Origin: Primula veris
Lineage: Eukaryota > Streptophyta > Magnoliopsida > Ericales > Primulaceae
Assembly (NCBI GenBank): GCA_963682055.1
Contig: OY821740.1
Span: forward strand, 14,780,814 to 14,844,813
Length of the DNA: 64,000 nt
Direction: 5' to 3'
Position numbers and translations under genes: made by a program. Below the pieces are notes generated by a model. That model searched no databases. It saw only the letters and a program-made list of their open reading frames with translations, and was not told where the DNA came from. Shown here one piece after another: positions 34,458-46,331 of this stretch. Positions within the stretch are counted from its first letter, which is position 1. Each line of letters begins with the position of its first letter.

Positions 34458-37400
34458 ATGAATAATCAACCAGCAGTGAGTGGGGAAGGGATAACCTTTA
34501 ACCCTCAGCAATACGTCGAAAGATCGAATATACCTGACCCAGGCTGGTCGGGTTATGTGCAAGGGCAACAATCTTTCAACTCTTCTGGTAACATGATTTT
34601 TAACGCCCAGCAATCCGTTAAAATACCAAATGTAGCTAACCCAGGCTGGTCGGGTAATTTGCAAGGGCAAGAATCTCTCAACCCTTCTGGTAATATGTTG
34701 TTTAACGCTCAGAAATCATTCGAAAGATCAAATATAGCAAACCCAGGCTGCTCAGGTCATTTGCAAGGGCAACAATCTCTCGACCCTTCTGGTTATATAT
34801 TTTTTGACGCTCAGCAATCATTTCAAAGATCGAATGTAGCTAACCCAGGCAGGTCAGGTCATTTGCAAGGGCCACAAGCTCTCAACCCTTCTGGTAATAT
34901 GCTTTTTTCCTTTAACCTTTTGAGTTTTAGCAAACTTCTTCGATTTTAATGCTAGATGCATTCTAATATTTTCGTGGTCCTCCTTAGACAACCCACTGGG
35001 AATACAGTCTCCTTGTTGTGTATGTTTGTGTATTATAAATGTTTCCCCTACAAGGCTTACATTGGACTGCAAGTGTACATCGATGTACCATTTAGAGTCA
35101 ATTGAATTACTTTGATTAGAGCAATTCTTCAGATTTTCGTAAAACATGAGAAAATTTAACGTACTTTAGAACTTAGTACATGTATTGTTTCAGAATCCAA
35201 GTCCTAATACAATACAAATATAGATCTCAAAAGTCGACAAATTTCCAGATGATCCTAAGGGAACCATGCTGGCCTGGTGAAAATCATTCCATTATTATTG
35301 CATTTTCATATATTCTTTCTTCTATCAAAGAAAACCAGTTGATTACAAAAAAAGAAAGAAAGAAAAAAAAGAAAACCAGTTACTCATATTACATTGTATT
35401 ATTATTTACATTTACATTTGATTTTGATATATGTGTATAAATCAAAGAAAAATTCAAAAGCTTTCAGTGCCTTAAGAATGATCATATAAGTCACAATTAG
35501 AAATATAATGTTCTTCCTCGTTTTCAGGTCAGCAACCTCGACTTGGAATCGCCGAGCAGATTTACGCAAACCAAAAAGTGCTTGATTTAACTTTTATGAA
35601 TCTGCAACGCCAAAAAATGCAAATGCAACAGCAGGAACAAATGAAGCAACAAATGAAACAACAACAAATGCTGCAAATGCAACAAAATTTGCCTTTAAGC
35701 CCCCCTACGAAGATTGAAAATAAGCTTGTAATGGTTGGTGAAAGGCTAATGCAATATATGGATTCGCAACATGACAGACCACAGGTCCTACTATTGAAAA
35801 GAGAAAAATTGTTTGACTTGTTTTTTTTCTAACCATGCTATATGTTATAACTAGGATGAGTTTTGGTGACAGGATAATAACATTGAATTTTGGAAAAACT
35901 TCGTTGCTGAATTCTTTGGTCCCTGTGCGAAGAAGAAGTGGTGTTTTTCGATGTATGAAAATAAGAACCACCTTACTGGAGTTCCTCCACAGGTACTATA
36001 ATGAGTTATATATTAGTATAGTACTGCATTATCTTACCAACTTTTTATTGATTGATGGAGTGAGTGACAGTGTAAGGGCGATATTTTAGTATAGTGGTAT
36101 TTTTCAGTTTGATACTTAAGTAGTACTCAGAAAACCTGCTATGTACCGTTTTTAAACATCAGAAGTAACTCCAATCCACACATTAGAGTATTTTTCCTAG
36201 TTATGCCATCTAAGTTGCGACACTCACAAAAATAATTGTGTCGGAAATCCTTATTTGCAACTGATGCGTACTTTGTGAACGTGATACTGATGCATGGTTT
36301 TAATTTCTGATATTGACTTAAATACCAGTTGCAGATTTGTCTCTTTTATCCTGCAAATGAATATTCCATTAAATAATTTTAATATAATCTTGTTTAATGT
36401 TTCATATGTTCAATGTTGTACTATGAACAGCTATGTTTGCTGTTTCTTTTACCTTTTCTCCCATTAGATTGTTTTAATTTCTTGTAATTGGTGATATACA
36501 GAAGGGTCATGAGTGGCAGTGTAGGCTATGTTATAGCCAACTGGGAAAAGGGATTGGTATGTATTTTGTGTCCACTATGAATTAACATTTTTTCCCGAAA
36601 TTCTGTATACATGTATAACTCATAGTTTCTAGTTGTATACATACAGAGGCAAATGTTGAGATTCTCCCAAGGATTTTTCAGATTAAGTACGAAAGTGGAA
36701 TATTTGAAGAGTTTCTTCATTTAAAAGATCCACAGGAATATCAAACTCCGACTGGTCACATCATCATAGATTATGCAAAAGCCACACAGACAAGTGTGTT
36801 CAACCAGCTTCGTATTGTTCGTGAGGGTCAACTTCGAGTAGTATTCTCCCCAAAACTAAAGGTTATATATACTTACCGCTCTTTTAGACCAATATATTTT
36901 TGTATGAGGTAGCAAAATTTTGATGAGGTTATAAATGCATTTATTTCTTTGGTTTTCTAGATATGCTTGTTGAACTTCTGTGCTCGGAGTCATGATGAGT
37001 TCATTTCTCGAACATCATTAAGACCAAAGGTATTTTACTCGGTACTTTATTATGTCATTTTCCAATGATTTTAGTTTGGTTTGAAAAGCACAGCATTTGC
37101 TTAAAATTGGGAGTAGAACATAATACCAAGTATTTTCAGCACTGGTAGATTACGTTCATTTGATTAAGTTTTGGGTATCTGTCAGGGGATTATCATGCAT
37201 TTCATTGTAGGATACCTACGCCGCAAGTTTCCTACTAGCATAGAGACCTACCTAAAATATATATGACCTAGTCTACCTCAAAATTGCTCCTCTCTCCCTC
37301 TTTTATATATCTGGGCAACAAGTTCTGCGTTTATGTAGTTAATTGTTTTATTTTCTTATTTTTACAGGTAAGTCAGCTCAAGGATGCAGCTCAAAAGTAC

Positions 37401-40400
37401 CAGGCTTATGCTCAGGATCAGAACAGATCATCCGACCCAGAGTTGAAAAATCTATGTGATGGGTGAGTACCCTGCACTCGTTATATTTTGCTATGATTTC
37501 AATTCTTAGCTACCAAGCCTTTTAATCTAATTTCACTCCTATGATGCATATGCATATCAATATCGTCCATATCCTAATGATTGTTATAATTCTTTTGCTG
37601 CCTTTTTATGTAAAAAGCATGAGAAAGTTCTCCCTTTTTCTGGGCTATTAACAATGCATAAAGCCTGGACCCTAAGCAGTTGAAGCTATTTGGTCTGTGA
37701 AATTCCTATCCGCTGTTCTAGTTGCAGTTTTGCAGTTAGGTTTTAAGTGAGGTTGCAACTACAGTTAGAACCCAGTGTATAAATGGACAGAACTGTAAAA
37801 AGTTAAATGTACGTAAATGAAATCACACGCACATTTAACAACGGAGTTCACCTAACTAGGCTACGTCTCCGGGGCACTTACCCAGATTATGATATTATAA
37901 AAAGCTTACAATATAGGACTCAAGTCTTAACGAAAAACACGTAGACTCCCTCTAGGTTTTTCTGCCTATCTCTATATTGCTCCTACTCTATAACTATCAC
38001 TTATAAATCAATGGCATCCCACCATTGTTTTCTTTTAAAGCTCACGTGTATTCTCTCTAGAAAATAAGTTCTTTATAATTTAGAAAACACACATTTACAA
38101 GCTAAGTTATCAACTATATAAGCAAGTAAAAACAATCTTCAATCTTCAATATCTTTTGATTGCTTTTTGACTTTGTTGATTGCCTTCAATCTTCCCATGC
38201 ATTGCGTGATACTTCAGCATTGATTGACTCCAATCATCATTGGTTGATACCTGTTTAATAACCAGCTTGATTGTAGGAGTTAGCATTGTCCTATAGCTAG
38301 GAATAATATAAAAAGATCATATCTTGAAAAGATATCTTTTAGGCATTCATGTAAAACAATAACTCCTGATTTTATTCAATCTTTAAACATATCATACTGA
38401 ATTGATAAGGAACAAAAGATTGACACAAGTGATAAGGATTAGTATAAGAATATGTTAGATATTTAGGGTATGATAATCCTGGATAACTTCGAAGAATCGT
38501 GTTCGTACACTTTCCGAACAAAGTATTTCGACCCTATTATTGCCTGGGTTCACGAAATCTTTGTGGGGATAATTCTTGAAGAACAATCTGTTTCTGGCAA
38601 GGAGAATAGATTAGGAATGTAGAGAGAATTTTCTTATATGTTTCTGTAACCAAAACCGAGGCCAAATGACTTCTTATATAGGAGATCAATAACCGAAACT
38701 GAAAGCAAGCAACTGTTCCGGAAAGGAAGCAACTGTTCCGGAAAGGAAGCAACTGTTGGGAAAGGGTCCAACTATTCAAAATTTTCCGGAAAGGAAGCAA
38801 CTGTTCCGGAAAGGAAGCAACTGTTGGGAAAGGTCCAACTATTCAAAAAATTTCGGAAAGGAAGCAACTGTTCGGAAAAATTTTCGCTCGGGGCGCTGCC
38901 CCACACCCCGCTCGCTGTCCTGGCAGCGGGACCCCAGCCAGGGGCTCTCGCCCCTTGGACCCCGCCAGGGGCTCTGCCCCTTGGAACCCCGTTTCAATTA
39001 TTCATATTCAATTATACGTTGGCTCGACGAGCGTGCACTCCGCACTTCCCTAACTCGTTTCCGAGTTTAACGCATTATTGCATCGGCCTATAATAAATCA
39101 CATTACTACTAAAATACATTGATGATACTAAAATCACCAACAAATCCCCCCCATTGTAGTGTAATCCTTGATTTACTCAGTATATACAATAATATATACA
39201 AGGGTATAACACACAGGTATAACAATCAAACAAATGCATAGATGAAAATGTCTTACGATTGAATTTTCATCTTAGTACAAATACACATTCCAAATACTCG
39301 AAAATCTGGGTGTCATAACGATTGAACTCGTCAATCCATTTGAATATCTGAAGATATAGTACACATATGTTTCCTACAATACTCTACTATTCATACTTGA
39401 CACTTTACAAGCCATGTGTCCTTATCCATTAATAAGCATATAGGAAGCCAAGTCCAAGCTTCTTGAAGCGGCAAAGCTTCATGCTCACATATGTGATCCT
39501 TTTAATCTTGCACCTGCATTTGCAATTTTTCAAAAGAACCATTAAGAAGATATACTTCAACCTAGCCATCACTTGCAGGTCTGAGCACATACCTTGGGAA
39601 GATAAACACAATTGCTCCAATCTCTAACTATGATCTTTCCACATTGAATTCTGCTTCTAACGTTGTATTCGAAGGGAATTGGGTATACCACAGCTAATAG
39701 ATTTAAATGGACTTTAATCCCATCCCAATTACCGACTTATTCACTAAGTCTCTAGCTAACCCCTTCGTCAAGTGGTCAGCTAAGTTTTGTTGCGACCGAA
39801 CAAAATCAATAGATATCACCCCATTCATGATTAATTCCCTAATCATACTATGTCTAACACCCAAATGTCTAGACTTTCCATTGTATATTTGACTATAAGC
39901 TTTAGCCAGTGTGGCAGTACTATCACAACGGATAGAAATTGGTGATATCGGTTTAGGCCATATCGGAATCTCATATACCAAGTTCATGAGCCATTCCGCT
40001 TCTTTACCAGCAGCTGCTAATGCTACAAACTCAGATTCCATTGTGGAACCAGTTATACATGTTTGCTTCTTGGAAGCCCATGAGATGGCACCTCCCCCAA
40101 GCAAGAACACCCATCCACTTGTAGAGGATGAGTCTTCAGCATTATTTATCCAACTAGCATTGGAATAACCCTCTAACACCAAAGGAAATCCCATATATGC
40201 CAATCCATAATTCATAGTACCCTTCAAGTACTTGAATACCCTAGTTATCGCATGCCAATGATGTCTACTAGGATTACTAGTAAATCTGCTCAACTTTCCA
40301 ACCGCATAAGCAATATCCGGTCTAGTGCTAATCATAGCATACATCAAAGAGCCTATAGCTCTTGAGTATTCAAGTTGATCCACAGGTTTACCTGTATTTG

Positions 40401-43400
40401 GCATAAGCTTTTCTCCCGGATCCATGGGAGTACTTACTGGAGAACAACTTTCATAATTGAACTTCTTGAGTATTTTCTCAATGTAATGAGATTGCGTAAT
40501 TACAATCCCCTTATTCTCCCGTTTAATCTTAATACCAAGAATAACGTCCGCTTCTCCCATATCTTTCATGGAGAACTTTGATGACAAGAAATTCTTCGTT
40601 TTATCAACTTGATTTTGGTCGGTGCCAAAGATCAACATGTCATCAACATATAGACAAATGAAAACTCCTGGATGTATTAAATTTGCTATATACACATTTG
40701 TCTGCTTGGTTTAGAATGAAACCATTAGACAAAACAACTTCATCAAACTTTTGATGCCACTGCTTCGGAGCTTGTTTCAGCCCATACAGCGACTTAACTA
40801 GCTTACACACTTTATGCTCATTACCAGGCATTACAAATCCTTCAGGTTGCTTCATATACACTTCTTCTTCCAAATCACCATTCAGAAATGCTGTTTTGAC
40901 ATCCATTTGATGAATCACTAGATTATTAATAGCCGCCAAGGCAATCAACAATCTAATAGTAGTGATACGGGCAACTGGAGCATAGGTATCGAAATAATCA
41001 ATCCCTTCCTTTTGTCTGAAGCCTTGGATAACTAATCTAGCTTTAAACTTGTCAATTGTACCATCGACTTTCATCTTCTTTTTGAAGATCCATTTGCAAC
41101 CCAATGGTTTGCAACCTGGTGGTAAATCTGATAATACCCAAGTATTATTTTCCATGATAGAACCAATCTCTTCATCAATTGCTTCTTTCCAAAAAACAGA
41201 ATCTCGAGATTTCACAGCTTCATCATACGTTCTTGGATCCTCCTCTATACTATAACAATAATAGTATTGAGTACCAATCTGATCTCTTGATCCCTCAACT
41301 AAATATAGTTGAAAATCAGATCCATAAGATCTAAATTTTCTAGCTCTTTTGCTCCTACGGGGTTCAAGTGTCTCACTTGGCACACCAATTGAATGATCAT
41401 CCCTTAGAGATTCATCTGAATTAGGTATAGAGTCCTTTGGTCTAGGTATAAAAGAGAAACAATTCTCATCAAATATGGCATCTCTCGATTCTATAATCGT
41501 GTTAATAGAAATCGAGTCATTAGGTTCTATAACATAAAACCTATAGGCCTTGGAGTGCTCAGCATATCCAACAAAGATGCAAGCTATACCCTTTTCACCC
41601 AAAGTTTTCCTTTTTGGGTCCGGGAGTCTAACCACGGCCCTACAACCCCAAACACGTAAAAATGTTAAGTTTGGTCGTTTCTTATACCAAAGTTCATATG
41701 GGGTAGTCTTGTTCCTTTTATTAGGAACCCTATTTAATAAATAGCAAGCCGTTAACATACCTTCTCCCCAAAACCCTTCACTTAAACCAGAGTAAGATAA
41801 CATGGCATTCACCATTTCTTTAAGAACTCTATTTTTCCTTTCAGCCACACCATTTTGTTGAGGTGTATAAGGTGCCGTAGTCTCATGAATGATTCCTACG
41901 GATTGGAAAAATACAGGATCATAATATTCACCACCTCTATCTGTACGCAATGTTTTAATCAACACATTCTGTTGCACTTCAACTTCAGTTTTATAAATTT
42001 TGAATTTATCTAAGGCTTCGTCCTTAGCGTGCAACAAATAGACATAGCAGAATCTAGATGCATCATCTATGAAAGTGATAAAATATTTTTTATGCCCTAA
42101 TGATGGAGTAGCATGCAAATCACATAAATCACTATGTATTAATTCAAGAATGACAGATTTCCTTGTTATACTTTTAAAAGGTTGCCTAGTGATCTTTGTT
42201 AACATGCAAGTTTTACATATTTCTACATTTTCATTAAAAACAGGAATTAAATCATCTTTAGACATTTCATGCATTCTTTTATAGTGTACATGTCCTAGAC
42301 GAGCATGCCATAACGAGAAATTGATAACATTCGAAGAAGACATAAATACAGAACCAGAATCATTAGGAACTCCATTCAAATTCATCATAAACATACCATT
42401 ATTATAATATCCAAATCCTACAAACACACCAGACTTCGATAAAACATATTTATCGGATTCACACACTTGCTTGTATCCAAGCTTATTTAATACAGGACCA
42501 GAAATTAAATTCTTACGTAATTTAGGAACATACAAAACATTAAACAAAGTAATAGTCTTTCCAGAACTGAATTCTAGCACCACGTTTCCTTTGCCTTCAA
42601 CGGGAGAGAAGTGATCATCTCCCATGTAGAGGACAGAACCATCTTCCATTGGAACAAAATTCTTGAACCAGAAACGATCCTTGCAAACATGTGTTGTGGC
42701 GCCAGAATCAATCCACCACGCGATAGCATCATCCTGCACATAAAATGCTTCAGAATTTAGTGAAACCGAATGTTTAATCAAACTATTCAAATCACGAATT
42801 GATTTCTGACCTTGGTTTTCGGATTGGTCCTTAGACCCTTTTCCTGAACCACTTGCATTCGCGTTGTCGTGCTTTTTGCCGAAACGGCAATCCCTCTTGA
42901 AGTGGCCTGTTTTGCCACACTTCCAGCATTCTAGTTTCGGTTTCTTGTTAGCACCGAAACTGCCCTTATTGTTCTTGAAAGCACGCTTCTTTCCTTTGTT
43001 TTTGTGGTTATCGTTCTTACCACCCTCTTCAACCATATTAACCGAGGGTCCAGCAATTTGTTTGCCCTTTCCTTTGTCATCCTCCTGCGCTCTTAGAGAT
43101 TCTTCTATGCGCAAGTGACTTCCAAGTTGGATCAAAGACAGTTCGTCTTTTCCATGTTTCAGATTGTGTTTGAAATCCTTCCACGAAAGAGGCAACTTGT
43201 CTATGATGCTTGAGACAGATATTGTTTCATCCATCTTCAATCCGTGTTGTGTGAATTGTCCAAGGATTCGGAGGAGTTCATTGAATTGTTCCATGACAGA
43301 CCTCGATTCAACCATTTTGTAATTGTTGAAATCGGTTACCAGGAACTTTTTACTGGATGAGTCCTCTGCCATGTACTTGGATTCGAGACAATCCCACAAT

Positions 43401-46331
43401 TCCTTTGCAGATTCCACGTTTTGGTAAATATCAAATAAGGGATCAGACATACCGTTAAGAATGTGCCCTCTGCAAATGTAGTCGTCGTTCTCCCACTTTG
43501 ATCTGCGTCTTAGATTTTCAACCGTGTCATCCTCTACAAATTCTGGAATCGGTGTAGACAGGACGTGCACCACCTTTAACGTTGTCAACATGAAATGCAT
43601 CTTCTTCTGCCAACGCCTGAAGTCTTGTCCTTGAAACTTGTCCAATTTTCCGAAATTTGTAGTCATCTCCTTGACGGTGCTTCCTCCAGCCATGATTATC
43701 AGAAAATACTTTGTTCGTTTGTTAGATATTTAGGGTATGATAATCCTGGATAACTTCGAAGAATCGTGTTCGTACACTTTCCGAACAAAGTATTTCGACC
43801 CTATTATTGCCTGGGTTCACGAAATCTTTGTGGGGATAATTCTTGAAGAACAATCTGTTTCTGGCAAGGAGAATAGATTAGGAATGTAGAGAGAATTTTC
43901 TTATATGTTTCTGTAACCAAAACCGAGGCCAAATGACTTCTTATATAGGAGATCAATAACCGAAACTGAAAGCAAGCAACTGTTCCGGAAAGGAAGCAAC
44001 TGTTCCGGAAAGGAAGCAACTGTTCCGGAAAGGAAGCAACTGTTGGGAAAGGGTCCAACTATTCAAAATTTTCCGGAAAGGAAGCAACTGTTCCGGAAAG
44101 GAAGCAACTGTTGGGAAAGGTCCAACTATTCAAAATTTTCCGGAAAGGAAGCAACTGTTCGGAAAAATTTTCGCTCGGGGCGCTGCCCCGCACCCCGCTC
44201 GCTGTCCTGGCAGCGGGACCCCAGCCAGGGGCTCTCGCCCCTTGGACCCCGCCAGGGGCTCTGCCCCTTGGAACCCCGTTTCAATTATTCATATTCAATT
44301 ATACGTTGGCTCGACGAGCGTGCACTCCGCACTTTCCTAACTCGTTTCCGAGTTTAACGCATTATTGCATCGGCCTATAATAAATCACATTACTACTAAA
44401 ATACATTGATGATACTAAAATCACCAACAGAATAGAGTTATAAATTTAAAGGAAACATAACTAATCTCTTTATACCTTTTAGTAAATCTTTCCTTACCCC
44501 TTTGATATTCTCACTTAAACGCATATTAAACTTTTAGAATCATATGAGAATATATCCTGCATGCTGTAGAGTCAATTAACAATTAATAAATAACAGCTAT
44601 GCAGATACACAGAAATAGACAGAATACTGCTGAGTAGCAGGTTGGAACTGTGGTTGCAACTGAGGTTGCAACTAGTACTTGAAACCTGTTACTCCTGACT
44701 TAGTAGGTTGCAACTGAGGTTGCAACTGATACTTGAAACCTGTCAATTCTGTCTTTAGTTCTTAACAACAGTTAGGATTTATTTAGTGAAAAAAAAATAG
44801 ACAATAAACAATATTTAGACCAGAAATCTGGTCCTAACAGTCTGATTCTTATAATCATTTGTTTTGTTTTTTTGTAATCTTATAATCATTTGCTTATGTA
44901 TTATACGATATACATAATATATACTTCTAAAACATCAATAGTTTATACTTAAAGAATGGATCTTTACCTATTTACATACTAGTCCCACATTCCAGTTTTA
45001 ACTTGAATGTGCTTCACTTGTTTAGCAGAAAATATAGATGAAATTAAGACACTTTATATTTTTGGTACTTCGTTAATTTCCTTTTATTTTTTGTTTCACA
45101 GTGGTTGTATCTTATATTGTCTATACAGAGGAATGCCGAATGCTAAGACTACCTACTAATGTCATCAGCTCCTTCTTGATATTCTTTTCTTTGATATTTA
45201 CAGTAAATTTTTTATTCCCAAAATCCAAGAAACTATTAACAAAACAAACTATTTTCAAAATGGATCATGGCGTATTATAAATGTTTTACTTATTTGTTCT
45301 CGGTTCTGCAATTAAATACTGTCACGAGTCACAACCATCATTTGGATTGGAGTTGGATTTTTATTTGAACTAATTGACATTTATTTATGTGTCAGGATTG
45401 TTGCATCAGTTGATCAATTGGAAAAATCACTGGAATGGATAAGTGAATACGGATATCCAAAAGCATATCTTCGTTTCCTTGAGGTACTTTTTCTTAATTT
45501 TGCACTTTTTTCTACAAAATAATTACCGTGGTTTGCATTCATGGCATCTGATGTATATTGAAATTTTAGTAAAGAAAATCTGGTTGTTTCTCTTTGTTAT
45601 TAGAGTTTCTGAATGAGATGTGCCACTATAATTTACTTTTATTATCCCAAATGTATAATTCCGTAAATTTTGGGCTTACAGACAATAAGAAAAGCCTTTT
45701 CATATGGCATACCGTGGAGCATATTTATATTTTTTCTGAAATTGCAGACAGCTCAAACGGACGATTGTATGAAAGATTTGATCGATTTTAGCATTGCGAC
45801 TGAAATCCTACATTGCGATTGGTAAGTTTGTTTTTTGTAAAAAATTATGCAATTATTTGTTCGGAGCACCTTCATACTGGCTGAGATCCTACATTGGATC
45901 AATTCCCTTTTATCTTTTGGAAAGTTATATATAAATACAGAATAAATGATTTTTCTAATAAGTCGTAATTCCAACAATTTATATGAAAATCTAAATGCCA
46001 GAAAAAGTTTCATGAAAAGAACCATAAAATGCTTACTAGATATGAAATTAAGCCAACAAGGAAATTAGAAGAAAAGTGATGATAAACTGGATGAAGGCAT
46101 AAATACATAATACCTAAGTTTGAAGTTGAACTAAAAAGAAAAAAAAAAGGACATTCTTTTTCCGACCTTCTTAATCTCTATTTTACAGAGAGCTTGGCGA
46201 ACTTCCCAAAGAGAGCAAGGACTATGGTCGAACTAGGACAACAGTCACAACAAGACCAAATGCAACAGCAATCAGCAATTCAAAACTCGCCCAGTTACTC
46301 TAGCCAACAATCACAAACTCGACACTATTAA
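34458..46331 (+). CDS. SEUSS-like co-regulator, copy B, C-terminally truncated
   Basis: Exons 34458-34893, 35528-35784, 35873-35992, 36502-36556, 36647-36861, 36961-37029, 37368-37462, 45396-45483, 45748-45821 and 46189-46331 match copy A one to one with GT-AG borders. The frame is open through exon 9 (469 aa). Exon 9 is 74 nt where A has 70, so the exon 9/10 junction creates TGA (45820-45821 plus 46189). The last ~46 residues ([10 protein letters not shown] onward) are lost unless splicing differs. The LDB region is present: [57 protein letters not shown] and [13 protein letters not shown]. Several conserved positions differ from A (for example CRLCYS for CEICNR). Intron 7 is 7.9 kb because of nested retroelements. 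It may be expressed, or a gene in decay. Confidence 0.85.
34536..34893 (+). repeat. 34-residue coding repeat, 4 copies
   Basis: Same unit as in copy A (PGWSG...LQGQ...NPSGN...FNAQQS). Only four units, each fairly diverged from the next, so this is probably closer to the ancestral state than the 11-unit array of A. Confidence 0.88.
38453..39142 (-). repeat. 3' LTR (690 bp) of the Tork-like copia
   Basis: Contains tandem 20-bp units around AAGGAAGCAACTGTTCCGG and a GC-rich palindromic block at about 38881-38990. It has one 20-bp unit fewer than its partner. Confidence 0.88.
39703..43693 (-). pseudogene. gag-pol of the Tork-like copia, one frameshift in reverse transcriptase
   Basis: From ATG 43693 the frame runs 1016 codons: Gag (WQKKMHFML near residue 28), CCHC knuckle [14 protein letters not shown] (about 257-270), protease [25 protein letters not shown], integrase ([29 protein letters not shown]), and RT up to [10 protein letters not shown]. 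It leaves frame just after [11 protein letters not shown] at about 40670-40685. The other frame continues (40695-39703) with YVDDMLIFG, RNase H and HLTKGL. A single-base deletion explains this. Otherwise the polyprotein is intact, so the lesion is recent. Confidence 0.88.
43720..44429 (-). repeat. 5' LTR (710 bp) of the Tork-like copia
   Basis: Partner of 38453-39142 with one more 20-bp unit. On the minus strand TATATAAG (about 43942-43949) is a plausible TATA box; the GC-rich block is at about 44163-44275. Confidence 0.88.

Larger units (their letters stand above)
38453..44429 (-). mobile_element. Ty1-copia retrotransposon (Tork-like) nested in the solo LTR
   Basis: LTRs 38453-39142 and 43720-44429, target duplication GAATA at 38448-38452 and 44430-44434. 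Minus-strand gag-pol starts only 26 bases after the 5' LTR. The left LTR is bordered by a G-rich purine tract (minus strand, about 39143-39155). No canonical primer binding site is seen after the 5' LTR. LTRs differ by few substitutions and one 20-bp repeat unit. Confidence 0.9.
37698..44839 (-). mobile_element. Sirevirus-type solo LTR in intron 7 of SEUSS-like B, split by a later copia
   Basis: The two parts 37698-38452 and 44435-44839 are the reverse complement of the LTR found at 47921-49181: ends TGAAATTCCTATCCGCTGTT and ...CTGGTCCTAACA. Target duplication GTCTG lies at 37693-37697 and 44840-44844. Without the inserted element it is about 1.16 kb. No internal region remains, so it is a solo LTR left by recombination. 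Confidence 0.85.

Noticed and set aside
38881..38990. GC-rich block as a plastid or rRNA insertion
   Set aside because: It occurs in both LTRs of one element at the same position and has no recognisable rRNA or plastid gene sequence.
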